A stretch of DNA of 64,000 nucleotides. Source: Lysobacter terrestris. GTDB taxonomy: Bacteria > Pseudomonadota > Gammaproteobacteria > Xanthomonadales > Xanthomonadaceae. Below the pieces are notes generated by a model that worked only from the letters and a program-made list of their open reading frames with translations, did not search any database and was not told the origin of the DNA. This document shows, piece after piece, positions 40,435-47,601 of the stretch (within the stretch, counting starts at the first letter, position 1; each line of letters opens with the position of its first letter). The DNA is taken from positions 2,682,001 to 2,746,000 of the forward strand of contig NZ_CP060820.1 in NCBI RefSeq assembly GCF_014489475.1. Reading direction: 5' to 3'. A program made the translations under genes and the position numbers.

Positions 40435-40527
40435 GGAGACTTGCCCGAGAGGCCGAAGGGGCTCCCCTGCTAAGGGAGTATGGGGTCAAAAGCTCCATCG
40501 AGGGTTCGAATCCCTCAGTCTCCGCCA
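40435..40527 (+). tRNA. tRNA-Ser (anticodon GCT)
   Basis: The acceptor GGAGACT pairs with AGTCTCC, discriminator G, encoded CCA. The anticodon loop CTGCTAA lies between CTCCC and GGGAG. A long variable arm and 93-base length are typical of class II tRNA. Confidence 0.97.
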
Positions 40528-40546
40528 GTTTTATCGCTGAAAGTGT

Positions 40547-40575
40547 TTGACGAAGCGATAACAACTGAGCATAAT
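40547..40575 (+). promoter_or_regulatory. Predicted tRNA-Arg promoter
   Basis: TTGACG (40547-40552), a 17-base spacer and CATAAT (40570-40575). The strongest-looking sigma70 promoter in the window; it lies in the 64-base gap after tRNA-Ser. Confidence 0.75.
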
Positions 40576-40591
40576 TTCGCTTCTAGCTTTT

Positions 40592-40668
40592 GCGCCCGTA
40601 GCTCAGCTGGATAGAGCACCAGGCTACGAACTTGGTGGTCGGGAGTTCGAATCTCTCCGGGCGCGCCA
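40592..40668 (+). tRNA. tRNA-Arg (anticodon ACG)
   Basis: The acceptor GCGCCCG pairs with CGGGCGC, discriminator G, encoded CCA. The anticodon loop CTACGAA lies between CCAGG and CTTGG. 77 bases. Confidence 0.97.
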
Positions 40669-40673
40669 TACAA

Positions 40674-40716
40674 GCAAAGGGTCAACGGTTAATCCCGCTG
40701 GCCCTTTTGCTTTTTC
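40674..40716 (+). terminator. Terminator after tRNA-Arg
   Basis: GCAAAGGGTCAACGG pairs imperfectly with CCGCTGGCCCTTTTGC, followed by TTTTT. Confidence 0.7.
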
Positions 40717-40985
40717 TGGCTCCGGTGCCGCGCTGTATCTGCGAACGGACCGCACGTGCCCGCTGCCCTCGCATTCCCATGATCGAAGCATTCTTGTTCG
40801 CGTAAACGCGGGCAATGCACCCATTGCGATCGTCGGAATGATCCCGGCCGTGAATACACCGAACGCAGGCATCGCAAGCTGTGGTGCCCATTCGCGACGG
40901 CGGCAGCCTCGCAACTTCTGGGCGCGATTCGCATCGGCTATGTTGTGGAGCCACGCGGCACGGCCGCGGCCCGCCTGGAGCGGAC
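40717..40985. other. Gene-free stretch between tRNA-Arg and ribokinase
   Basis: I see no convincing gene, RNA or repeat here. Open frames on either strand lack codon bias and family motifs, and one is the antisense of tRNA-Arg. The ribokinase ribosome-binding site (TGGAGCGG) lies at the right end. Confidence 0.5.
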
Positions 40986-41921
40986 ATGACTTCTCGCAAC
41001 ACCGTCCTCGTGGCGGGATCGGCCAACCTGGATTTCGTCGTGCGTGCGCCGCATATCCCGGCGCCCGGCGAAACCGTGCTGGGCGGCGACTTCAGGACAT
41101 TCCCCGGCGGCAAGGGCGCGAACCAGGCGGTGGCCTGCGCGCGGGCCGGCGGTGCGCGCACGCGGATGCTGGTCGCGCTGGGGGTGGATGCGTTCGCGAA
41201 TCCACTCGAGGAGTCCCTGCGTGCCGCGGGCGTCGACGCACGGATCGTGCGCGTCCCCGACGAAGCGACCGGCGTCGCCTTCATCTGTCTTTCCGCGGAT
41301 GCGGAGAACGCCATCACCGTCGCGCCGGGCGCGAATTCACGGTTGCGCGCGGCGGACCTGCCGGAGCTATCCGGCGTCTCGCACCTGCTGTTGCAGCTGG
41401 AGTCGCCGCTGGATGCCGTACTTGCCTGGGCCCGCGCCGCGCGCGATGCGGGCGTCAGGGTGGTTCTGAACGCCGCACCGGCGCGCCCGCTGTCGATGGA
41501 GCTGCTGGCTACCATCGACGTGTTGATCGTCAACGAGGGCGAGTTGCGGGCCATCGCCGGCGAGGGCGGGATCTCCGCCGCGGTCGCCAGGCTCGCCGGC
41601 ATCGACGTGATCGTGACGCTGGGGGCGCGCGGCAGTTGCGCCCACGCGCAGGGCGAGTGGCTGCTGCAGCCCGCATTCGAAGTCGAAGCCATCGACACCA
41701 CCGGCGCGGGCGACACGTTCTGCGGCGTATTCGTGGCTGCGTTGGCGCAAGGACACGAATTCGCGGACGCGTTGCGGCGCGCGTCGGCAGCGTCGGCGCT
41801 GGCATGCACGCGATTGGGCGCGCAGAGCGCGGTGCCCGCTCACGCTGAGATCGACGCGCTGCTCGTCGCTGGTCGTCCCACTTCCCTCGTTGCGCTCAGA
41901 CGTTATTGCGGACTGGAGTGA
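40986..41921 (+). CDS. rbsK: Ribokinase (PfkB family)
   Basis: Phosphorylates ribose (or a related sugar/nucleoside) for entry into the pentose phosphate pathway. The 311-residue product has the PfkB signature 1 GGKGANQAVACARAGG from residue 41, and DTTGAGDTFCGVF with the catalytic Asp243. Substrate inferred from overall resemblance to RbsK. A TGGAG ribosome-binding site precedes the ATG. No ribose transporter or regulator adjoins it. Its 3' end contains CTCAGACGTTATTGC, which resembles the end of an integron attC site (see findings). Confidence 0.88.
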   Translation: MTSRNTVLVAGSANLDFVVRAPHIPAPGETVLGGDFRTFPGGKGANQAVACARAGGARTRMLVALGVDAFANPLEESLRAAGVDARIVRVPDEATGVAFICLSADAENAITVAPGANSRLRAADLPELSGVSHLLLQLESPLDAVLAWARAARDAGVRVVLNAAPARPLSMELLATIDVLIVNEGELRAIAGEGGISAAVARLAGIDVIVTLGARGSCAHAQGEWLLQPAFEVEAIDTTGAGDTFCGVFVAALAQGHEFADALRRASAASALACTRLGAQSAVPAHAEIDALLVAGRPTSLVALRRYCGLE

Positions 41922-41939
41922 GCGGATAGTCTCGTACCC

Positions 41940-42212
41940 ATGAAACTTGTCGGAACAAAGACGCGGATTCTCGGCTGGACACTGGCGGCAAGCCCGGTCG
42001 CCTGCTTCCTGGCCGGCAAGCTTGTTCGACTGGTCAATCATTGCGACCTTGCCTCTGCAAGCGAGTGCTATACCCCTGCGGCCTGGGCGCACGGCTGGGA
42101 AGGTTTGGCCTTCATCTGCTTGTTCTCGCTCGCGCCTCTGGGCATCTTGGCGCTAGTCGCGGAGCGCCTGGCGCGCTGGCATTTGCGCTGGAGCGCCAGG
42201 GAACCCAAGTAA
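41940..42212 (+). CDS. Orphan small membrane protein, putative cassette gene
   Basis: Not recognised. The 90 residues start MKLVGTKTRILGWTLAASPV; two hydrophobic segments (about 11-27 and 53-73) flank a polar loop with two cysteines (HCDLASASECYT), and the C-terminus is basic. Topology would be two transmembrane helices. Base composition looks less GC-rich than in the neighbours. It starts 18 bases after ribokinase, and its stop overlaps a degenerate attC-like sequence. The ATG lacks a clear ribosome-binding site. Could be a non-functional reading frame, but start, stop and hydrophobic pattern make it plausible. Confidence 0.55.
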   Translation: MKLVGTKTRILGWTLAASPVACFLAGKLVRLVNHCDLASASECYTPAAWAHGWEGLAFICLFSLAPLGILALVAERLARWHLRWSAREPK

Positions 42213-42251
42213 GCCGGAGCCGCTTCTCGACTTCCAATTCATGCGTCAGGC
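42202..42251 (+). other. Degenerate attC-like site after the small membrane protein gene
   Basis: The right part AATTCATGCGTCAGGC (42236-42251) matches the usual attC end AATTCAAGCGTTAGGC at 14 of 16 positions; the left part AAGCCGGAGCCGCTTCTCG resembles the attC arm AAGCCGacGCCGCTTCgCG. R' would be GTCAGGC (one change from GTTRRRY). Stem pairing is partial. Confidence 0.45.
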
Positions 42252-42259
42252 CAAAGCCC

Positions 42260-42772
42260 ATGCCGTACGTTGTGCAAACCGAAGCCATCGAGCTCGCGCA
42301 GATCGATCTGGTCAATCTCCATCGGTTGGCCGCTTCGGAGCCCGTCGATTTCGGTGGCGTGCATCTATTCGAAGGGGCGCTTCCGCCGCCTCATGTCGTA
42401 TCCCGCGCCCTGGCGCAGTTGCAGCTTGGTACCCCGGCGCTCTGGTGCGTGCCATTCCTGATCATTTCCCGCGCACGCCGGGCGGCTCTCGGTGGTTGCA
42501 CATTCAAGACCATGCCCGTTGATGGCACGGTCGAGATCGGTTACGGAGTCGCCGCGAGCGAAAGAGGGCGTGGCGTTGCGACCGCGGCAATTCGAGAGCT
42601 TCTGCAGATGGCGGCCCTGAGCGGGCTGGTCCAGGAGGTTGTGGCCCACATCGTCCCGGACAATGTCGCGTCTTCCAGGGTGGTATCGCGTCTTGGGTTC
42701 ACGCCGGGTGAGCGGATCCTCGAGCCGGATGGAGAGACGGTTGTGCGCTGGTCCTGGCGCGTCGCAAGCTGA
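42260..42772 (+). CDS. GNAT-family N-acetyltransferase, putative integron cassette gene
   Basis: Transfers acetyl from acetyl-CoA to an unknown amine. The 170 residues carry GNAT motif A VAASERGRGVATAAIREL (pantetheine-binding loop about 101-108) and the motif B part VPDNVASSRVVSRLGF. Closest in pattern to RimJ/RimL-type acetyltransferases. The ATG at 42260 lies 14 bases after the putative recombination point in the upstream attC-like box, and the TGA lies inside the R'' box of the downstream one, the compact layout of a gene cassette. Confidence 0.85.
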   Translation: MPYVVQTEAIELAQIDLVNLHRLAASEPVDFGGVHLFEGALPPPHVVSRALAQLQLGTPALWCVPFLIISRARRAALGGCTFKTMPVDGTVEIGYGVAASERGRGVATAAIRELLQMAALSGLVQEVVAHIVPDNVASSRVVSRLGFTPGERILEPDGETVVRWSWRVAS

Positions 42773-42821
42773 CAGTTCATCCAAGCCGAAGTCGCTTCGC
42801 GATCCGGCCAAGGCGTTAGAC
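42767..42821 (+). other. Integron attC-like recombination site after the GNAT gene
   Basis: R'' AGCTGAC (42767-42773, overlapping the GNAT stop), L'' region CCAAGCCG, stem GCCG...TCGC / GCGA...CGGC around a TTC loop, L' CAAGGC and R' GTTAGAC (42815-42821), a perfect GTTRRRY box. Strong resemblance to the aadA-type attC arm AAGCCGacgcCGCTTCGCG. About 55 bases long. Confidence 0.7.
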
Positions 42822-42853
42822 CGCAGAAAGTGCTGACACCCATGGAGCATGCA

Positions 42854-43234
42854 ATGCAACGTGTTACCGGAATTGGCGGAATCTTCTTCAAGTCGGCAGA
42901 CCCCAAAGCGCTGGGCGCGTGGTATCGCGACCACCTCGGTCTCGACGTGACCGAATGGGGCGGCGCGGTGTTCCAATGGGGCGGTGCGGACAGCCCGCCG
43001 GGCATGACCATCTGGAGTCCGTTCGCGCAGGACACGGGCTACATGGCGCCGAGTTCCGCGTCCTTCATGATCAATTTCCGTGTCGCGGACCTGGACAACC
43101 TGCTCGGCGCGTTGCGCGCGGAAGGCTGCAATGTCGTCGACAAGACCGAAGCGTCCGAACACGGCAAGTTCGGTTGGGTGATCGATCCGGAAGGCAACAA
43201 GGTCGAGCTCTGGCAACCGCCCGAAGGCCAATAA
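42854..43234 (+). CDS. VOC-family (glyoxalase/bleomycin resistance-like) protein, putative cassette gene
   Basis: Vicinal-oxygen-chelate fold enzyme or binding protein. The 126 residues have the paired beta-alpha-beta-beta-beta modules: KSADPKALGAWYRDHLGLDV at the start and FGWVIDPEGNKVELWQPPEG with the metal-ligand Glu at the end. The reaction is unknown. The ATG at 42854 is preferred because GGAG lies 5 bases upstream; an ATG at 42842 is possible. It follows the best attC-like site by about 30 bases. VOC and GNAT genes are frequent cargo of chromosomal integrons. Confidence 0.88.
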   Translation: MQRVTGIGGIFFKSADPKALGAWYRDHLGLDVTEWGGAVFQWGGADSPPGMTIWSPFAQDTGYMAPSSASFMINFRVADLDNLLGALRAEGCNVVDKTEASEHGKFGWVIDPEGNKVELWQPPEGQ

Positions 43235-43306
43235 GCAGCGCGTTGCGCTCCGACCTTTCGCTCGAGTCGCGACGACTTCGCAACGCGGCTTGATTCAGGC
43301 GTCCTG
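43233..43306 (+). other. Possible third attC-like structure after the VOC gene
   Basis: AAGC-ag-CGCGTTGCG (43233-43247) pairs with CGCAACGCG-GCTT (43279-43291) with an AG bulge on the left arm, followed by GATTCAGGCGTCCTGC, which resembles an attC right end (AACTCAGGCGTTAGGC). The R' box is poor. It overlaps the end of the convergent hydrolase gene, and could be a simple transcription-end hairpin. Confidence 0.35.
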
Positions 43307-44143
43307 CGCTGCGAGTCGATCGATGACCGCCTGCGGCTGCTTCATCCATGCGAAGTGGTCGGCACGTGCATGCAACGCGCGCGAGTCCAGGCACTCGATC
43401 CGATGGGAAGAGCGCGGCAGTTTCGAGAGCAGGAAGCGGGTCGAGCTGGCGGGGGCGAGCCAGTCCCTGCCCAGCACTACGGCGTGCGCGTCGACCCGGA
43501 CCGGCGCCATGGCCGCCTCGAGATCCGCATCCAGGCCGCGTGCGGCATAGCGGCCGCTCAGGGCGCTGCGTGCCCAGTCGTGGATCAGGCTGCGCGATTC
43601 GTTGCCGCCGAAGCCGATGCGGTGGCCGGGCAGGTAGCCACGACGATCCGCCAGCCAGGGCAGGAAGCGGTAGGCCATCGGCAACCACCAGCGGCTGCGC
43701 GGCGGGAAGGCGCGCCAGTACGGCGAGCCGCTCGCCACCAGCCACAGACGCGTCGCGCTGTCGGGGTTCAGGCCCAGGTGGCAACACGCCAGCTGTCCGC
43801 CCAGGCTGTGTCCGCCGATGATCTGCGGTAGACCGTGCAGGTGCTGCGTCATGACGGCTGTACTGGCGGGCAGGTCGAGTTCGAGCACCTCGCGGTAGCC
43901 CCAGTCGTGCTGGCGCGATGGACGCAGGCTGCTGGTGCCGTTGCCGCGCCAGTCGTGGATGAAGGTGGCGATGCCGCGCTGCGCGAGTCCCAGCGCGAAG
44001 GGCAGGTAGTGCCGGGCGGCCACGCCCATCGCCGGCAGCCACAGCAGCCGCGCCCGCGGTTGCTCGGGTACGACGGCCAGGAGCTTCCAGTGGTGGCCGT
44101 CGCCGGCTTCGACGTGGAGCTTGTGCAGGGGGAGCTCGCTCAT
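43295..44143 (-). CDS. Alpha/beta-hydrolase
   Basis: A 282-residue serine hydrolase. The nucleophile elbow GGHSLGG has Ser113; the oxyanion region is LWLPAMGVAARHYLPFA, the family loop HDWRGNGTSS, and the late His is in HADHFAW. It resembles the cluster sometimes annotated as predicted alpha/beta hydrolases (serine aminopeptidase-like). Substrate unknown. Its ATG overlaps the thiD stop as ATGA, so it is translated coupled to thiD; a role linked to thiamine or pyridoxine metabolism is only a guess from that. Confidence 0.85.
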   Translation of the reverse strand: MSELPLHKLHVEAGDGHHWKLLAVVPEQPRARLLWLPAMGVAARHYLPFALGLAQRGIATFIHDWRGNGTSSLRPSRQHDWGYREVLELDLPASTAVMTQHLHGLPQIIGGHSLGGQLACCHLGLNPDSATRLWLVASGSPYWRAFPPRSRWWLPMAYRFLPWLADRRGYLPGHRIGFGGNESRSLIHDWARSALSGRYAARGLDADLEAAMAPVRVDAHAVVLGRDWLAPASSTRFLLSKLPRSSHRIECLDSRALHARADHFAWMKQPQAVIDRLAAQDA

Positions 44144-44934
44144 CGCGGCGCGGCGCCGAAATGGTCGAGCACCACGATGTCGCTACGACCCGGGCGGTAA
44201 CCCGATTGCAGCGCCGCGTGCACGTAATCGCCGGCCGCGCGGCAGGCATCGGCGAGCGCCAGCCCGCGACACAGGTTGGCAGCCACCGCCGAGGCCAGCG
44301 TGCAGCCGGTGCCGTGCGCTTCGAGCTGGAAGCGGGGATGCCGGTATGTGGTCATGCCGTTCGCATCGGCAAGCAGGTCGACGACATCACCGTCGTCGGC
44401 CAGGTGCCCGCCCTTGAGCAACACGGCGCGCACGCCCGTGCGCAGCAGCGCGGCGCTGGCTTCGCGCATCGCGTCGTGGGTGGCGATCGGCGTGCCAAGC
44501 AGGAGTTCGGCCTCGGGAAGGTTGGGCGTGACCACGGTCGCCAGCGGCAGCAAGCGCTGGCGCAGCGCGTCCAGCGCCGCAGGCTCGAGCAGGCGCGCTC
44601 CAGAGGTGGCGACCATCACCGGGTCGAGCACGACGTGGCGCGGTGCATGGCGTTCCAGCGCGTCGGCGACGGCGTGGATCACCTCGGCCGTGGCGAGCAT
44701 GCCCAGCTTCACCGCGCCGATCCCGAAATCGTCGAAGCAGGCGTCGATCTGCGCGCGCAGGAAGGCGGTCGATGGCACCTCCACCGCGGTGACGCCGCGG
44801 GTGTGCTGTGCCGTCAGCGCGGCGATCGCGCTCAAGCCGTGCACGCGATGTGCCGCGAATGTCTTGAGGTCGGCCTGGATGCCGGCGCCGCCGCCCGAGT
44901 CCGAGCCGGCGATCGTGAGCGCGCAGGGGGTCAT
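44140..44934 (-). CDS. thiD: Hydroxymethylpyrimidine / phosphomethylpyrimidine kinase
   Basis: Makes HMP-PP for thiamine synthesis by two successive phosphorylations. The 264-residue product begins MTPCALTIAGSDSGGGAGI, has the conserved VLDPVMVATSGARLL and TPNLPEAELL, and the GTGCTLASAVAANL anion-hole motif with the catalytic Cys/Gly cluster. The start overlaps the DUF1275 gene stop (ATGA) and the stop overlaps the hydrolase start. No TPP riboswitch was recognised upstream, and no other thiamine gene is in the window. Confidence 0.95.
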   Translation of the reverse strand: MTPCALTIAGSDSGGGAGIQADLKTFAAHRVHGLSAIAALTAQHTRGVTAVEVPSTAFLRAQIDACFDDFGIGAVKLGMLATAEVIHAVADALERHAPRHVVLDPVMVATSGARLLEPAALDALRQRLLPLATVVTPNLPEAELLLGTPIATHDAMREASAALLRTGVRAVLLKGGHLADDGDVVDLLADANGMTTYRHPRFQLEAHGTGCTLASAVAANLCRGLALADACRAAGDYVHAALQSGYRPGRSDIVVLDHFGAAPR

Positions 44935-45611
44935 GCGATGCCCCTGCCGTGCAGCGATTGCCATTGCCGGTAGAGCACGTAGCCGGCGCCGACCAGCCCG
45001 GTCAGCGTTGCCGGAACGAGCAGGGCGAGGTAGCCGACGCGGGCGAACAGCAGCGCGCCGAAGATGCCTCCGGCCAGGAAGCAGGAAATGATCAGCGCAC
45101 ACAGCAGCAGCCGTCGACGCTGCAGGGGCATGCCCCGTAGTGCGTGGCCCAGGCCGATGCCGAGGTCGGTGAACATGCCGCTCAGGTGGCTGGTGCGGAT
45201 CACCGCGCCGCTGTAGGTCGTCGCCATGGCGTTCTGCAAACCGCACGCCATCGCCGCGAGCAGGGCACCGGCAAGCTGTTGCCGCTGGAACAAGGGCACG
45301 GCGAGCACCAGCAGCACCGATTCGATCGCCAGGGCGACCCCGTAGCGACGTCCAAGCCGGAGCGTGCTGTCCTGGATGATCATCCCGCTCAGCGCGGCGC
45401 CGGCCATGAAGGCCGCCGCCACGCCGAGCAGGTGCATCGCCGAGCGCAGATCCGCGGACGCCACCGCCGCGCCGAACAGCGTCGTCGTGCCGGTGAGGTG
45501 CGTCACGGCCTGGTGCTCGAAGCCGAGATAGCCCACGACGTTGATCATGCCCGCGACGCACGCGAGCGCACCCGCGCCGATCCACACCCAGCGTGGCAGT
45601 TGCACACCCAT
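44931..45611 (-). CDS. DUF1275 (YoaK-family) membrane protein
   Basis: A 226-residue inner-membrane protein with about six hydrophobic helices. The N-terminal GMINVVGYLGFEHQAVTHLTGTTT and the central LQNAMATTYSGAVIRTSHLSGMFTD (read as two overlapping parts) are the hallmarks of DUF1275/YoaK. Function unknown; a transporter is often assumed. It lies 7 bases after the phoH-like gene and overlaps thiD, so the three are probably one transcript. Confidence 0.88.
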   Translation of the reverse strand: MGVQLPRWVWIGAGALACVAGMINVVGYLGFEHQAVTHLTGTTTLFGAAVASADLRSAMHLLGVAAAFMAGAALSGMIIQDSTLRLGRRYGVALAIESVLLVLAVPLFQRQQLAGALLAAMACGLQNAMATTYSGAVIRTSHLSGMFTDLGIGLGHALRGMPLQRRRLLLCALIISCFLAGGIFGALLFARVGYLALLVPATLTGLVGAGYVLYRQWQSLHGRGIA

Positions 45612-45618
45612 CCGCGCG

Positions 45619-47016
45619 TTACAGCACTTCGGACGCGTAATCGGCCAGGCGCGAACGCTCGCCGCGGCGCAGGGTCACGTGCGCGCTGTGCGCCCAACCC
45701 TTGAAGCGGTCGACGGCATAGGTCAGGCCCGACGTGGTTTCGGTGAGGTAGGGCGTGTCGATCTGCTCGACGTTGCCCAGGCACACGATCTTGGTGCCGG
45801 GACCCGCACGCGTGATCAGCGTCTTCATCTGCTTGGGCGTGAGGTTCTGCGCCTCGTCCAGGATCAGCCAGCGGCTGAGGAAGGTGCGGCCGCGCATGAA
45901 GTTGAGCGAACGGATCTTGATGCGCGAGGCGAGCAGGTCATTCGTCGCCGCGCGGCCCCAGCTGCCGCCTTCCGGGTTGTGCGTGAGCACTTCCAGGTTG
46001 TCGGTCAGCGCGCCCATCCACGGCGTCATCTTTTCCTCTTCGGTGCCGGGCAGGAAGCCGATGTCCTCGCCGACGCTCACCGTCGCGCGGGTCATGATGA
46101 TCTCGCGGTAGCGCTGCTGGTCCATCGTCTGCGCCAGGCCTGCGGCGAGCGCGAGCAGCGTCTTGCCGGTGCCGGCGGTGCCGAGCAGGGTGACGAAGTC
46201 GATTTCCGGATCCATCAGCGCGTTGAGCGCGAAGTTCTGCTCGCGGTTGCGCGCGGTGATGCCCCACACGGCGTGCTGGTTGTGGCGGTAGTCGTCGACG
46301 ATCTGCAGGATCACGCGTTCGCCTTCGACGTGCGCGACCTTCATTTCGGCTTCGTCGTCGCCGGGCAGGTACAGGAACTGGTTCGGGTACCAGTCGTCGT
46401 CCTCGTGGCGGCGGATCTCGTAGAACGTGCGGCCCTTTTCGGTCCACGAACGCAGGTCCTTGCCGTACTTCTGCCAGAAATCTTCCGGCAGCGCGGTCGA
46501 GCCGGTGTACAGCAGGCTGAAATCGTCCAGCGCGCGGTCGTTCTCGTAGTCCTCCGAGTCGATGCCGGCGATCGACGCCTTGATGCGCAGGTTGATGTCC
46601 TTGGAGACGAACACCACCGGTGCGCCCGGCTCGGCTTCCTTGAGCGCGAGGATGGCGCCGAGGATGTGGTTGTCCGGGATGACCGCGCCGAAGCGCTTGC
46701 CCGAGTCGAAGTCGCGCGTCTGGAAACGCAGCTTGCCGATGCTCTGCGCGCCGCGCAGCTGCAGGCCTTGCGGGCGGGAGAGCGGAATGCCCTCGGAAAT
46801 CGACTTCGTGCCGTGGCTTTCGACCAGCTCGTTGAGGAAACGGCTGACCTGGCGCGCGTTGCGGCTGGCTTCGGTATTGCCCTTCTTGCCGTTGTCCAGT
46901 TCTTCGATCACCTGCATCGGCAGGTAGACATCGTGCTCCTCGAATTTGAACAGCGCGGTGGGATCGTGCATGAGCACGTTGGTGTCGAGGACGTAGATGC
47001 GCTTGCTTCGGGTCAT
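45619..47016 (-). CDS. PIN-domain / PhoH-like ATPase
   Basis: A two-domain protein of 465 residues: an N-terminal PIN-type nuclease fold (IYVLDTNVLMHDP, Asp11) and a C-terminal PhoH ATPase with Walker A GTAGTGKT (279-286) and ILDEAQNLTPKQMK. PIN-PhoH proteins (YlaK/PhoH2 type) are reported as RNA-unwinding and RNA-cleaving. E. coli PhoH lacks the PIN part. Followed by the DUF1275 gene, thiD and the hydrolase; an 82-base gap separates it from bcp. Confidence 0.93.
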   Translation of the reverse strand: MTRSKRIYVLDTNVLMHDPTALFKFEEHDVYLPMQVIEELDNGKKGNTEASRNARQVSRFLNELVESHGTKSISEGIPLSRPQGLQLRGAQSIGKLRFQTRDFDSGKRFGAVIPDNHILGAILALKEAEPGAPVVFVSKDINLRIKASIAGIDSEDYENDRALDDFSLLYTGSTALPEDFWQKYGKDLRSWTEKGRTFYEIRRHEDDDWYPNQFLYLPGDDEAEMKVAHVEGERVILQIVDDYRHNQHAVWGITARNREQNFALNALMDPEIDFVTLLGTAGTGKTLLALAAGLAQTMDQQRYREIIMTRATVSVGEDIGFLPGTEEEKMTPWMGALTDNLEVLTHNPEGGSWGRAATNDLLASRIKIRSLNFMRGRTFLSRWLILDEAQNLTPKQMKTLITRAGPGTKIVCLGNVEQIDTPYLTETTSGLTYAVDRFKGWAHSAHVTLRRGERSRLADYASEVL

Positions 47017-47098
47017 CGTGCTTTCCGGGAGGGCGAACAGCAGCAGGCCACCACAGGCCCGCGGAGCGGGGTGGTGGGGTCGTTGAAACGCAGGGTGA

Positions 47099-47584
47099 TC
47101 ACTTCGTTGTGGCAGCCTTGAGGGCGTCGTGCACGGCCTGAGCGTGGCCGGGGACTTTCACCGGGCGCCATGACTGGACGATGACGCCTTTGGGATCGAT
47201 CAGGAAGGTGCTGCGCTCGATGCCGACGTAGTCGCGGCCGTAGAGCTTCTTCGGCTTGATCACGCCGAAGGCGTTGCACAGGGCCTCATCGACGTCGCTG
47301 ACCAGGTCGAACTTGAAGCCCTGCTTGGTGCAGAAGTTCTGGTGCGACTTGATCGAGTCGCGCGAGACGCCGAGCACGGTGGCGCCGAGCTTCTTGAACT
47401 TCGGCAGCAGCGCATTGAAGTCCAGGCCCTCGGTGGTGCAGCCGGGCGTGCTGTCCTTCGGATAGAAGTACAGGACCAGCCAGTGGCCCTTGTAGTCGGA
47501 GAGGCGGCCTTGCGTGCCGCTGGACGCGGCGCTGTTCGAAAGCACGATGGGCAGGTCGGGAATCTTGTCGCCAGTGTCCAGCAT
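47099..47584 (-). CDS. bcp: Thioredoxin-dependent thiol peroxidase Bcp (PrxQ)
   Basis: Reduces hydrogen peroxide and organic peroxides. In the 161-residue product the peroxidatic Cys49 is in KDSTPGCTTEG. The E. coli-type resolving Cys five residues later is replaced by Leu; instead Cys85 (HQNFCTKQGF) lies 36 residues downstream, the same spacing as the Cys47/Cys83 pair reported for Xylella PrxQ. The ATG at 47584 (MLDTGDKIPDLP) follows AGAGAAA. Adjacent to gcvR, as in E. coli. Confidence 0.95.
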   Translation of the reverse strand: MLDTGDKIPDLPIVLSNSAASSGTQGRLSDYKGHWLVLYFYPKDSTPGCTTEGLDFNALLPKFKKLGATVLGVSRDSIKSHQNFCTKQGFKFDLVSDVDEALCNAFGVIKPKKLYGRDYVGIERSTFLIDPKGVIVQSWRPVKVPGHAQAVHDALKAATTK

Positions 47585-47601
47585 CGGTTTCTCTGCTCGT
47601 T

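Noticed and set aside
40624-40914. Minus-strand reading frame ending in RRDSNSRP next to tRNA-Arg
   Set aside because: The RRDSNSRP peptide is the well-known translation of the tRNA T-arm in reverse; not a gene.
44935-45585. Upstream extension of thiD to a 481-codon frame
   Set aside because: The extra part is the out-of-frame shadow of the DUF1275 gene; thiD family sequence starts at 44934.
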